A DNA stretch of 64,000 bases from CAVPDE01 sp964580575 (GCA_964580575.1 CAZOLJ010000011.1:1-64000), one strand, 5' to 3'. Positions 28,205 to 35,953 are shown, numbered from the stretch's first letter. Numbers and translations are program-made. The notes: generated by a model from the letters alone, not told the origin.

Positions 28205-29179
28205 GTGTTGGAAAACCTCCTGGAAATCCGCAATCTAAAAACATACTTTAACGTTCGCGGCGCTGTGCTCAAAGCCGTGGACGATGTGAGCCTTTCCATC
28301 AAGGCTGGACAGACCCTTGGCCTGGTTGGGGAGTCTGCCTGCGGCAAGAGCGTCACGGCTGCGTCCATCATGGGCCTTATCCCAATGCCGCCGGGGTGGA
28401 TTGCGGGGGGTGAAATCCTGTTCGATGGGATAGATATTCTCAAGATGCCTGAATTCAGGATGCGGAAAATCAGAGGTAAAAAGATCTCCATGATTTTCCA
28501 GGAGCCGATGACCTCCCTGAACCCTGTTTTTACTGTGGGTGATCAGGTGGAGGAAGTGATTCGGCTGCACGAAAAACTGTCAAGAAAAGAAGTTCGTGCC
28601 CGGGTGATAGAGAGTTTTCGTTTGGTCGGCATTCCTGCACCGGAATCGCGTGTCAATGATTACCCCCATCAGATGAGCGGCGGGATGAGGCAGAGAGTTA
28701 TGATTGCCATGGCCCTTGCCTGTTATCCCAAGTTGATGATTGCCGATGAGCCGACGACGGCCCTGGATGTGACCATTCAGGCTCAGATTCTGGAGCTCAT
28801 GAACAAACTTAAGGCGGAAACAGGAGCATCCATCCTTTTCATCACCCATGATCTGGGCGTTATCGCGGAGATGGCACAGAAGGTGGTTGTCATGTACGCG
28901 GGTAAAGTCATGGAAGCCGCAGAGGTCAACGATCTCTTCGGTGACCCCAAGCACCCCTACACCATCGGGCTCCTGAGTTCCATTCCCGTCCTGGGCACGG
29001 GGAAAAAGCAGAAGCGCCTGAGCACCATTGCCGGTGTGGTTCCTTCCCTTTTCAGGTTGCCTGAAGGATGCCTCTTCAGTGAACGGTGCACCGTGGCACG
29101 CAAGGAATGCTCCAGGGTCGAACCGCCGATGACGCACTTAGGAAATGGGCACATCGTATGCTGCCATCAGTGCAACTAA
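28205..29179 (+). CDS. ABC transporter ATP-binding protein (DppD/OppD type)
   Basis: 324-aa nucleotide-binding subunit. Walker A G-E-S-A-C-G-K-S is near residue 42, the signature is M-S-G-G-M-R-Q-R near residue 158, Walker B is L-M-I-A-D-E-P-T near residue 178 and the switch His is in F-I-T-H-D-L-G. The C-terminal oligopeptide extension has the cysteine set (G-C-L-F-S-E-R-C...C...C-C) that binds a [4Fe-4S] cluster in some DppD/OppD proteins. The start is GTG 28205, directly after the previous stop; TTG 28208 is in frame too. It overlaps the last gene by 22 bases. Confidence 0.93.
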   Translation: MLENLLEIRNLKTYFNVRGAVLKAVDDVSLSIKAGQTLGLVGESACGKSVTAASIMGLIPMPPGWIAGGEILFDGIDILKMPEFRMRKIRGKKISMIFQEPMTSLNPVFTVGDQVEEVIRLHEKLSRKEVRARVIESFRLVGIPAPESRVNDYPHQMSGGMRQRVMIAMALACYPKLMIADEPTTALDVTIQAQILELMNKLKAETGASILFITHDLGVIAEMAQKVVVMYAGKVMEAAEVNDLFGDPKHPYTIGLLSSIPVLGTGKKQKRLSTIAGVVPSLFRLPEGCLFSERCTVARKECSRVEPPMTHLGNGHIVCCHQCN

Positions 29180-30168
29180 CCTCCATTCCCCTCGTTGAGG
29201 TCCGGAACCTGGTCAAGCACTTCCCGATCACAGGCGGGGTGTTTCTCCGGGAGGTGGCAGCCGTCAAGGCGGTTGACGGCGTGGATCTTACCATCAACCA
29301 GGGGGAGACCGTGGGGCTTGTGGGAGAGTCCGGATGCGGCAAGTCCACCCTGGGACGACTCGTTCTGCGCCTCGATGAACCGACGAGCGGAGATATCCTT
29401 TTCCAGGGTGAAAGCATTCTGGGTTATGACCATAGAAAGATGCGAGCCTTGCGCAAAGAAATGCAGATCATCTTTCAGGATCCTTTCTCTTCCCTGAACC
29501 CCCGCAAGAATGTGGCCCACATTGTCGGTGAGCCTCTCTATGTGCACGGGATAAACAACAGGCGGGAGCGCGAAGCGCGAGTCCTTGAACTCCTGGAGGT
29601 GGTGGGGCTCAAGCGTGAACACATGCGAAGGTATCCTCACCAGTTCTCAGGCGGCCAACGGCAGCGTATCGGTGTGGCTCGCGCGCTGGCCCTGAATCCA
29701 AAGCTGATCATCTGTGATGAGGCGGTGTCGGCCCTCGATGTTTCCATCCAGGCACAAGTGATCAACCTGCTTGAAGACCTTCAAGACGAGTTTGGTCTCA
29801 CCTATCTCTTTATCTCCCATGCGCTCAGCGTGGTCCAGCACATCAGCGATCGTGTCGCTGTCATGTACCTGGGGAAAATTGTGGAAACCGCAGAATCGGA
29901 TTCCCTTTACCGTGAGCCCCTCCACCCTTACAGTCAGGCTCTCCTTTCAGCCGCTCCTGTTCCTGACCCCAGGAGAAAACGGGAACGCATTGTCCTGCCG
30001 GGGGATGTGCCCAGCCCCATCAGCCCGCCTCCGGGATGCCGTTTTCACACCCGGTGCTTGTACACGGAGCCCATCTGCAAGGAACAAGAACCTGCGCTTC
30101 GCGAAATAAGAGAAGGTCATTTTGCCGCGTGCTTTTTTGCAGGCTCCCCGCCTGCCAAAGGTACGTGA
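29158..30168 (+). CDS. ABC transporter ATP-binding protein (DppF/OppF type)
   Basis: 336-aa second ATPase. Walker A G-E-S-G-C-G-K-S-T near residue 58, signature F-S-G-G-Q-R-Q-R near residue 162, Walker B L-I-I-C-D-E-A-V near residue 182 and I-S-H-A-L-S-V. The N-terminal F-P-I-T-G-G-V-F segment is characteristic of DppF. The Walker B carries A-V-S in place of the more frequent P-T-S, as is common in this class. ATG 29158 is chosen over the frame's earlier start at 29086, which lies deep inside the previous gene. The C-terminus has the G-C-R-F-H-T-R-C...C cysteine motif. This ends the operon. Confidence 0.93.
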   Translation: MLPSVQLTSIPLVEVRNLVKHFPITGGVFLREVAAVKAVDGVDLTINQGETVGLVGESGCGKSTLGRLVLRLDEPTSGDILFQGESILGYDHRKMRALRKEMQIIFQDPFSSLNPRKNVAHIVGEPLYVHGINNRREREARVLELLEVVGLKREHMRRYPHQFSGGQRQRIGVARALALNPKLIICDEAVSALDVSIQAQVINLLEDLQDEFGLTYLFISHALSVVQHISDRVAVMYLGKIVETAESDSLYREPLHPYSQALLSAAPVPDPRRKRERIVLPGDVPSPISPPPGCRFHTRCLYTEPICKEQEPALREIREGHFAACFFAGSPPAKGT

Positions 30169-30291
30169 CCGTATCTTCTTGACACGCCTCCGCGTTTCTC
30201 CTATCCTTTGGAGCCATACACGCAATAACAGCCTCGGCGTTGACATAAGCCTAGTGCATAAGTCCTCCCTCGGAGGCTGTCCTTCAGCATA

Positions 30292-30390
30292 ATATCCCCC
30301 TCCCCCTCGATGGGGGAGGGTAAGGGTGGGGGGGGGTTCTCGTTGACCCCTCCCCTTTATCCCCTCCCGCAAGGGGAGGGGAAGGGGTGA
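30292..30390. repeat. CCCCTCCC/GGGAGGGG palindromic repeat, two units
   Basis: Two hairpins in a row: CCCCCTCCCCC-tcgat-GGGGGAGGG (30297-30321) and CCCCTCCCGCAAGGGGAGGGG (30361-30381). They sit between the ABC operon and the CBS gene; the same class is seen at 17150, 27196 and 33527. They could act as a terminator for the operon, but no U-tract follows. Confidence 0.65.
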
Positions 30391-30424
30391 TCGAAGGAAA
30401 GGGGATGGGTAAGGGGATTTTGCC

Positions 30425-31033
30425 ATGAAGATCAAAGCGCTCATGATTCCGGATCCTATTTCGATCACTGAAAGGACTTCCATCAAGGAAGCGATTGAGA
30501 TCATGAAAGTCAATTCTATCCGGCATCTGCCTGTGACGGGCGAGGGAAACATGCTGGCGGGATTTGTGACCCTCGCTGATCTGAAGATGGGGCTCATCCC
30601 CTCTATGGTCGCCGGGCTGACTCTCTCCGATCTGATGATCAAGAACCCCATTACCGTTGATCCAGACAGTGATATCGAGATTGCAGCGCAACTCATCTAC
30701 AAACACAAAATCAGCGGCATCCCCGTGGTGAAAAAAGGGAGACTGGTCGGCATCATCACGGAATCGGACATGCTTCGAGCCTTCATCGACATGATGGGCA
30801 TCCTCAATGCAAGCTCCCGTATCGATGTCTCCATTGGATCTGAGCCGGGCATGCTCAGAAAAGCCGTACAGCTTATCGAGGAAAATGGAGGGGAGATTGT
30901 GAATGTCGGGATGACCCCTTATCAAAAAACCCGGAAGAAAGTCTATTTCTTCCGCCTCAATCCTTGTGATACAGGCCTCATCAAAGACGCTCTCGAAGAG
31001 CAAGGCTTCAAAGTCGTGGCCGCCATGGATTAA
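30425..31033 (+). CDS. CBS-pair and ACT-like domain protein (AcuB-like)
   Basis: 202-aa regulatory protein with two CBS motifs (about residues 1-58 and 66-125; second marked by S-G-I-P-V-V-K-K-G-R-L-V-G-I-I-T-E-S-D) followed by an ACT-like region from about residue 133. This is the arrangement of the AcuB family. CBS pairs bind adenosine nucleotides, and the ACT-like part may bind an amino acid, so the protein is probably a metabolic sensor. No partner enzyme is evident next door. AAGGGGATTTTGCC precedes the ATG. Confidence 0.85.
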   Translation: MKIKALMIPDPISITERTSIKEAIEIMKVNSIRHLPVTGEGNMLAGFVTLADLKMGLIPSMVAGLTLSDLMIKNPITVDPDSDIEIAAQLIYKHKISGIPVVKKGRLVGIITESDMLRAFIDMMGILNASSRIDVSIGSEPGMLRKAVQLIEENGGEIVNVGMTPYQKTRKKVYFFRLNPCDTGLIKDALEEQGFKVVAAMD

Positions 31034-31200
31034 GCCGCAGTATTGACTCTCCTGTTTCGCTCCAAAGTCTTTCTTCGATTTTATTGATGCAAGACCCTCA
31101 GGTGGGTTGCTTGTCGTTTTTTCCTTCAATTCCTGTTGTGATCCCAAAGCCTTTTTCTGATATCTCTTTTGAGCGTGCCCAACGCGCTCCAATGGCTGGG

Positions 31201-31893
31201 TTATTTTTTTTCTGCAATCATGGTGGCTATCCAGGAAGAAATCTCCTCGCATTGTTTCTTGATGTTTTCCCATGTATCCCAGGGTTGGACGATTCCCTTG
31301 TAATTCTCGATGTCGATATCTTCCAGATCGTAGGGAACCGGTTCTGCGAGTTGCCGTGCCAGTTGAAGTAATGGCAAAACCTCATCCTTTCGGTATATGT
31401 CCTTATAGCAATCGTTGAAGGTATCCAGCGCCGCAATGGTTCCCTTTTCACCCAAATGAAAGGACAAAGCGGCCAGATCGATGTAATCGCGAAGTGCGTT
31501 TCGTATGAGAGCCAGCCAGCCTTTGATCCTCAGCATTTCTTCTGCTGTGGGAACAACGATCTTCTTCTGCTCTAGGATGATCTCAACCGTTTCCAAGGGT
31601 TTCTTGCGAATGAGCTGCCTGAGACCGGTCTCGACGCCCATAAAACGGCCAAGGATGAGCTTCGGAGGCTGGACTCTCTGGGTTTGCCAGTCTTGGTTGG
31701 ATTCGATAACATCGAGAAGCGCCTGGAAGTTCTTCTCTAGATCAGGCAGCACGTGGTTGGCATCAAAGGAGAATCTATGTTTTGCGTGAATGGCTGCCGC
31801 AGTTCCGCCGACCAGGATGGCCTTGGGGACAATTTGCTGGATCTCTGCCGCGGCTCGGAGAAGTCTTTCCCAGTCAGTTATTTTTTCTTGCAC
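31201..31893 (-). CDS. Nucleotidyltransferase AbiEii-like protein
   Basis: About 230 aa. The N-terminal part has the nucleotidyltransferase fold signature A-I-L-V-G-G-T-A-A-A-I-H-A-K-H-R, followed by S-F-D-A-N-H-V, at the place where AbiEii-type toxins carry a D-x-D metal motif; here the second acid is an asparagine. The rest is alpha-helical, with a D-Y-I-D-L-A-A-L segment usual in this family. The most likely start is GTG 31893, which overlaps the upstream small gene by 20 bases; the frame remains open to 32061, but that stretch is inside the small gene. Together they look like a type IV toxin-antitoxin-like pair. The asparagine may weaken catalysis. Confidence 0.65.
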   Translation of the reverse strand: MQEKITDWERLLRAAAEIQQIVPKAILVGGTAAAIHAKHRFSFDANHVLPDLEKNFQALLDVIESNQDWQTQRVQPPKLILGRFMGVETGLRQLIRKKPLETVEIILEQKKIVVPTAEEMLRIKGWLALIRNALRDYIDLAALSFHLGEKGTIAALDTFNDCYKDIYRKDEVLPLLQLARQLAEPVPYDLEDIDIENYKGIVQPWDTWENIKKQCEEISSWIATMIAEKK

Positions 31894-32110
31894 GCCACCG
31901 CTCCAGGGCAATCCTGAACAGGCGAGGGTAGCCGTAGACCTTTGAATGGGGCAGAGCTTTTTCAACTGCTTGAGCTGCTGCTCCAAAGGGGTCTCCCCGC
32001 AAGATCTGTAGCAGCTCAACGATTTCTCTGTCCATACCCCTTTCCCAAAGGGATTCGACAACAGCGACAGACCAATCGCCTTCGCGGGTATCCAAATGCC
32101 TATGGATCAT
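31874..32110 (-). CDS. Small protein paired with the nucleotidyltransferase, possible antitoxin
   Basis: 78-aa protein, rich in charged residues (E, R, D) and predicted to be helical. GGAG stands five bases before the ATG. It overlaps the nucleotidyltransferase gene by 20 bases, which indicates translational coupling, the usual arrangement of toxin-antitoxin pairs. I do not recognise the family, and the antitoxin suggestion comes only from this arrangement. Confidence 0.55.
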   Translation of the reverse strand: MIHRHLDTREGDWSVAVVESLWERGMDREIVELLQILRGDPFGAAAQAVEKALPHSKVYGYPRLFRIALERWRARKNN

Positions 32111-32276
32111 TCTGCTCCTTTACCCTCTGAGGCCTCTGAGATTACTGTATGAAAATGCTGCATCCTCCCCCTGGTTCAGTGAGAGAAAGGAATAAAGCTG
32201 AAAATACATGAAAAATCATTAAATGTCAATGTCGCCGAACCACCCGAACAACAGAGACTACCAAGCGGGCGATGGG

Positions 32277-32305
32277 TTGACACCCCGCAGGAATCCCTAT
32301 ATAGT
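32277..32305 (+). promoter_or_regulatory. Consensus sigma-70 promoter for the PRTase-domain gene
   Basis: TTGACA (32277-32282), a 17-base spacer, and TATAGT (32300-32305). Transcription would start near 32312, giving a leader of about 50 bases with two AAGGAGGTCT-like sites (32322-32329 and 32350-32357); the second serves the gene, while the first has no open frame of note behind it. Confidence 0.8.
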
Positions 32306-32361
32306 CTCGCCCGAATTCAAAGGAGGTCTAAACCCCGCGGTGGTCAACAAGGAGGTCTGCC

Positions 32362-33462
32362 ATGCAATACCTCGAAGGACTGTGCAGTTTCCCCGAAATC
32401 GCTTACTACGAACTGAAGGATCTCAGCCGCACCGAAGTGGAGCGCTACGTGCTCTCCACGCCCCAGACCCGAAAGATCTGCAATGCTCCGGAGGTCGTGG
32501 GAGTGCAGTACACGTCTCTCATGCATGAGGCCATGGTATCGGGTCTGAAGTATCTTCCTCGAAGCGAATATTTCCTTAAGATCCCTCAGCAGCAGTTCTG
32601 TGTTTTCACCTTCCTGAGAGGAGGGCTGAATTTCTGCCTCAGAGAGGCGCTCTTTCACGCCTATGGATTCAACAACCACGCCTCCTCGTTCATGACGTCG
32701 CAGCGCTACATGGAGGACGGCCAATGGCACATCAAGGAGAACCAGTACAGGAAAATCAAGATTCCTGACAACGCCACCCTGCTCATCGGCGATGTGGTCG
32801 CCACAGGGGTGACGATCGCAGAAGGTTTCAATGTGCTGCTCGACTATCTGAGGGTTAACCGGATCCGGTTGGAGAACCTGATCTTTTTCACCATAGGGTG
32901 CGAGAATGCGGAAAGGATCTTCAGAAATATCGATGAGCGGCTGCGGAAGATGAATCCTGCCTATGGTCGAACGATTGTGGTTTATGTCGAAGGCAAATTC
33001 AATGTGGCGGAAGAGGGCACGAATCTGAAGATCAAGATTCCGGGGACGGATCTCCTCAGGACCGATGCCCTAGTGACCCCGGAATTTGCCCTGGCCCAGT
33101 ATGAGGATGTCTCCTATCCGATCGAAAGGTGCACCATTTACGATGCAGGCTCACGATCCTTCGACATTCAAGAATATCTTCACGATGTGATTGATTACTG
33201 GGCGCAAATGAAAAAGCTCGCTGAAAGAGGGTTCACCCTTTACGAGGCCATGAAGGAAAGATGGCCCGATGACGAATGGGGAGATTTTGAGGCTCTCACC
33301 GAGCAGAAGAGCAAGGAGTGGCCAGGGGTGGACAAGCTCTTCATGCTCCAGCTGCACAAGGCGTGCACAGAAAGGTGGAATGCCAAGTTCGTCGAAACGG
33401 CCAAGAGCAACAAAGCGCTCATCGAGCTTTGCATCAAGAGGATTTCTGAACTGAATCGATAA
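32362..33462 (+). CDS. Phosphoribosyltransferase-domain protein of unknown function
   Basis: 366-aa soluble protein. A type I PRTase PRPP-binding loop, L-L-I-G-D-V-V-A-T-G-V-T, is at residues 139-150 and a F-L-R-G-G-L-N-F segment near residue 84 resembles the flexible-loop region of PRTases. The C-terminal third (from about residue 240) is helical and not PRTase-like. I do not recognise a named family; the substrate base is unknown. Expression is probably high: a near-perfect promoter and AAGGAGGTCTGCC before the ATG. It is convergent with a nucleoside 2-deoxyribosyltransferase-like gene, so both could act on nucleotides or bases, but they are not in one operon. Confidence 0.7.
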   Translation: MQYLEGLCSFPEIAYYELKDLSRTEVERYVLSTPQTRKICNAPEVVGVQYTSLMHEAMVSGLKYLPRSEYFLKIPQQQFCVFTFLRGGLNFCLREALFHAYGFNNHASSFMTSQRYMEDGQWHIKENQYRKIKIPDNATLLIGDVVATGVTIAEGFNVLLDYLRVNRIRLENLIFFTIGCENAERIFRNIDERLRKMNPAYGRTIVVYVEGKFNVAEEGTNLKIKIPGTDLLRTDALVTPEFALAQYEDVSYPIERCTIYDAGSRSFDIQEYLHDVIDYWAQMKKLAERGFTLYEAMKERWPDDEWGDFEALTEQKSKEWPGVDKLFMLQLHKACTERWNAKFVETAKSNKALIELCIKRISELNR

Positions 33463-33464
33463 GA

Positions 33465-33506
33465 GAGTAACAAGTGACGAGTGACAAGTGACAAGCAAGA
33501 AGTAAC
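33465..33506. repeat. GTGACAAGTGACAAG word repeat
   Basis: Six imperfect copies of (GA)GTGACAA / AGTAACAAG follow each other directly after the PRTase-domain gene. A purine-rich low-complexity spacer of the same style as the GGCACAAAGG family but with a different word. Confidence 0.65.
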
Positions 33507-33526
33507 AAGAGCCGAAATACAGAATT

Positions 33527-33560
33527 CCCCTCCCAGGTGGGAGGGGTTAGGGGAGGGGGT
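33527..33560. repeat. CCCCTCCCA/TGGGAGGGG palindrome between convergent genes
   Basis: CCCCTCCCA-gg-TGGGAGGGG (33527-33546), followed by GTTAGGGGAGGGGG. Member of the G-rich class; it reaches the stop codon of the deoxyribosyltransferase-like gene and could serve as a bidirectional transcription stop. Confidence 0.65.
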
Positions 33561-34051
33561 CACTTGCGCTCAAGGCCGTGGCAGTAGGCACCGATAAAGG
33601 TTCTGATCCAGTTGCCCGCATCGTTCACATCGCTGTACGCATGGCACTCGATAGGGCAGGACACGTATCTGGATCCTGCCTTGCCGCGGATGTAGGAGGA
33701 GATTTTGTCCTCCAGCCCGCGCTTGAAGAGCATGAGGACGGGTTTCCCCGCATAGATCATGTCCGAGATTTCGCTTCCCACCCCCAGGCTTGGATTGCTG
33801 ATCTCGAAGACTCCCACGTCCGAATCGAGCAGCCACCGGTAATCCCTGTCATGAATGAAGCTGGGCTCCAATTCTGCCTCCTGTTCCAGAACCCCCGGCT
33901 GAATCTGGTGGTCTGACGCAAGCCGGTACCCCAGCCCTGCGATCCGTTTCTGGAGCCGCGCGATCTCCTCCCTGGACACGGCAGCATATCCTCCCAGCAT
34001 GGAACACCCGAAGTACACGGTAATTTCTCTTTTTTTCTTCTCGTTCATCAT
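33560..34051 (-). CDS. Nucleoside 2-deoxyribosyltransferase-like protein
   Basis: 163-aa protein with the nucleoside 2-deoxyribosyltransferase / DNPH1 fold pattern: V-Y-F-G-C-S-M near residue 12, L-L-D-S-D-V-G-V-F-E-I-S-N-P near residue 76, G-V-G-S-E-I-S near residue 91, and G-K-P-V-L near residue 102. The glutamate in G-S-E-I is at the position of the catalytic nucleophile. It may hydrolyse or exchange bases on deoxynucleosides or deoxynucleotides. ATG 34051 is chosen because AAAGGA sits eight bases before it; ATG 34048 and an upstream frame to 34081 also exist. Confidence 0.72.
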   Translation of the reverse strand: MMNEKKKREITVYFGCSMLGGYAAVSREEIARLQKRIAGLGYRLASDHQIQPGVLEQEAELEPSFIHDRDYRWLLDSDVGVFEISNPSLGVGSEISDMIYAGKPVLMLFKRGLEDKISSYIRGKAGSRYVSCPIECHAYSDVNDAGNWIRTFIGAYCHGLERK

Positions 34052-34075
34052 CCTCTTTTCCTTTAAGGTTCTTGA

Positions 34076-34288
34076 GTTCAACGCTCAGCGGCTGGCTTTG
34101 ACCGGGTCATTCCTAGGGAACTGTTCGTAGGGTTTTCTAAGTACTATGGCAAAACTTTATCATGGTTTCTCAATGAGAGCAGCAACCCGGTGCCTCAGGC
34201 CATGGCGGTGAACCGCAGCTTTGGGTGACTGCCCGGTGACCCTGTCTTTTTCATCGACAACATCCACGTATTCGTCGGACACGGCTGA
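34076..34288 (+). pseudogene. Possible gene fragment with in-frame TGA
   Basis: In the 372-bp spacer between the deoxyribosyltransferase-like gene and the MetH-activation gene, one frame gives a protein-like sequence of about 50 codons (including L-F-V-G-F-S-K-Y-Y-G and S-W-F-L-N-E), is interrupted by TGA at 34226-34228 and continues in the same frame for 19 codons (P-G-D-P-V-F-F-I-D-N-I-H-V-F-V-G) to TGA at 34286. There is no start codon with a ribosome site and no upstream continuation. It is read here as the remnant of a lost gene; I do not recognise the family. The rest of the spacer has a CCTCCC-tc-GGGAGG hairpin (34307-34320) followed by a T-run at 34334-34339. Confidence 0.35.
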
Positions 34289-34423
34289 TCTCCACTCCTC
34301 GCGGCCCCTCCCTCGGGAGGATGGGGGTAGATCATTTTTTGTCCATTATAGGCCCTCCTACCCGGTTTACAATGAAAAACCTTTGTGTTAGGGGTAAATG
34401 GAATCCAGGTGGCTCCTCATTCG

Positions 34424-35098
34424 ATGAACATGGAAATCCTAAACCCTATATCCGTTCAAGTAGATCCCGGTCCTATAAAGAAGACGGCTCATTTGCCTGA
34501 AGGCGAGGAGCAGCGTCTTCTCTCTCTGATTGAAGCCGCCCAGTCGGTGATGGCTGCAAAAGCGGTTTACAAGGTGTCGTACATCGATGCAAAAGCGGAG
34601 GATTCTCTCATCATCGGGGGAGTCCTGTTCAAGAGCAAGGTGCTGCACAAGCGTTTGGACGAAGTCGAAAGGGTCTTTCCCTATGTGGTGACCATCGGCA
34701 AGGGGGTGGAAGATCTGGGAAAGACCTCCGGCGATGCGCTGGAGAAATACTACCTTGATTTGATCGGTAACGCAGCGGTCGTCAGAGCCAGAGATCACCT
34801 CAAGAGCAGGCTCGCCAAGCGTTACGGGTTGGAGGGGCTTTCTTACTTGGGACCCGGGCAACTCAAGGATTGGCCCCTTGAGGAGCAGAAGCCGCTGTTT
34901 TCACTGCTCGGCGATGTGGAGGGCGCAGTGGGTGTCACCTTAAGCGACAGTCTTCTGATGATTCCGCGGAAGTCCCTGTCCGGCATCTATTTCCCCACAG
35001 AGATCCCGTTTACGGCCTGTCAGCTTTGCCCCAGGGAGAGTTGCCCGTCGCGAAAAGCGAGATACGACGAGAAGCTCGTCAGGGAATACGCGGAGTGA
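34424..35098 (+). CDS. Stand-alone methionine synthase activation-domain protein
   Basis: 224-aa protein related to the C-terminal, SAM-binding reactivation domain of cobalamin-dependent methionine synthase. Recognisable are V-T-I-G-K-G-V-E near residue 88, S-Y-L-G-P-G-Q-L near residue 144, the L-S-D-S-L-L-M-I-P-R-K-S-L-S-G block near residue 181, and a C-terminal C-Q-L-C-P-R-E-S-C-P cysteine cluster. As a separate protein it could reactivate a MetH lacking this domain, or another corrinoid protein. The cysteine cluster suggests iron-sulfur binding and an electron-transfer role. Start uncertain: ATG 34424 is preferred, ATG 34430 and GTG 34385 are in frame. Confidence 0.75.
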   Translation: MNMEILNPISVQVDPGPIKKTAHLPEGEEQRLLSLIEAAQSVMAAKAVYKVSYIDAKAEDSLIIGGVLFKSKVLHKRLDEVERVFPYVVTIGKGVEDLGKTSGDALEKYYLDLIGNAAVVRARDHLKSRLAKRYGLEGLSYLGPGQLKDWPLEEQKPLFSLLGDVEGAVGVTLSDSLLMIPRKSLSGIYFPTEIPFTACQLCPRESCPSRKARYDEKLVREYAE

Positions 35099-35184
35099 AG
35101 GGGATCCGCTCTTGAGAGGGGTCTTTGTCTCCGATATGCGAAGGGATCGCGAACACAAAAAGACGTACACACGGAGGGTTTAAC

Positions 35185-35727
35185 ATGTCAGATATTGTGA
35201 ACATTATCAAAGGAAGGCGAAGCATTCGACGGTTCCAGGACAAGCCGGTTCCCGATACGGATCTTCAGCAGATTCTTGAGGCGGTGCAGTGGTCGCCGTC
35301 ATGGGGGAACACTCAGTGCTGGGAGATCCTTGTTGTGAGAGAGGCGGCCACCAAGGAGAAACTCAAGGAATCGTTTCCCCCCACCAATCCCGCCATCGTC
35401 GGGCTCACCGAAGCGCCTGTGGTGCTCGCGCTCTGCGGAAAGCTCCTGAGCTCAGGTTACTACAAAGGCCAGGTGACGACCAAGTTCGGAGACTGGTTTA
35501 TGTTCGACCTGGGCATTGCGTGCCAGAGCCTGTGCCTGACGGCTCACAGCCTCGGCTTGGGCACGGTCATTGTCGGGCTTTTCGATCAGGATAAAGCCGC
35601 AAAGACACTTGGGGTAAAAGAGGGATATGAGCTGGTCTCACTGATTCCCATGGGCTATCCTGCAAAGGCGGGCGCTGCTCCGAGGCGTCGCGAGATCAGC
35701 GAATTTACCCATTACGAGAAGTTTTGA
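35185..35727 (+). CDS. Nitroreductase-family FMN protein
   Basis: 180-aa flavoprotein of the nitroreductase family. The FMN-binding G-R-R-S-I-R-R-F is at residues 10-17, the W-S-P-S-W-G-N motif near residue 36, and the C-terminal L-G-L-G-T-V-I-V-G and I-P-M-G-Y-P motifs are complete. GGAGG stands eight bases upstream of ATG 35185. These enzymes reduce nitro compounds, quinones or related electrophiles with NAD(P)H; the physiological substrate is unknown. The upstream in-frame ATG at 35125 gives an unrelated extension. Compare the N-terminally truncated relative at 10007. Confidence 0.87.
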   Translation: MSDIVNIIKGRRSIRRFQDKPVPDTDLQQILEAVQWSPSWGNTQCWEILVVREAATKEKLKESFPPTNPAIVGLTEAPVVLALCGKLLSSGYYKGQVTTKFGDWFMFDLGIACQSLCLTAHSLGLGTVIVGLFDQDKAAKTLGVKEGYELVSLIPMGYPAKAGAAPRRREISEFTHYEKF

Positions 35728-35730
35728 ATA

Positions 35731-35884
35731 TAGGCACAGAGTAGCAAAGGCACAAAGGGACAAAGCAAAACAAGGGACATAGGCACACAGGCACAGAGGG
35801 ACAAAGCAGAAGACTTCTTTTCTTGTCTTTACCCTTTGCATCTTTGTCCCTTTCTTCCCCTTTGTGCCTATGTCCCTCTGTCCA
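35731..35884. repeat. GGCACAAAGGGACAAAG word-repeat palindrome, copy 2
   Basis: The largest copy: GGCACAGAG, GGCACAAAGGGACAAAG, GGGACATAGGCACACAGG on the left (35731-35806) and CCCTTTGCATCTTTGTCCC, CCTTTGTGCCTATGTCCC on the right (35830-35880). Located in the 306-bp spacer between convergent nitroreductase and NRDE genes, which otherwise holds two CACGGACAAG hairpins and no gene. Confidence 0.75.
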
Positions 35885-35923
35885 TCAAGCTGCTGGCTTC
35901 AGGACAAACTGCGACTCTGGCGC

Positions 35924-35953
35924 GGCACGGACAAGGCAAGCTTGTCCGTGGCA
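35924..35953. repeat. CACGGACAAG hairpin, copy 1
   Basis: CACGGACAAG (35926-35935)-gcaag-CTTGTCCGTG (35941-35950), flanked by GG and GC. Perfect ten-base stem. The related copy at 36007 shares the CACGGACAA arm. Confidence 0.75.

Noticed and set aside
34289..34423. Cobalamin or SAM riboswitch before the MetH-activation gene
   Set aside because: I looked for the GCCACTG and related cobalamin boxes and for SAM-type core motifs and found none; only a GC hairpin is there.
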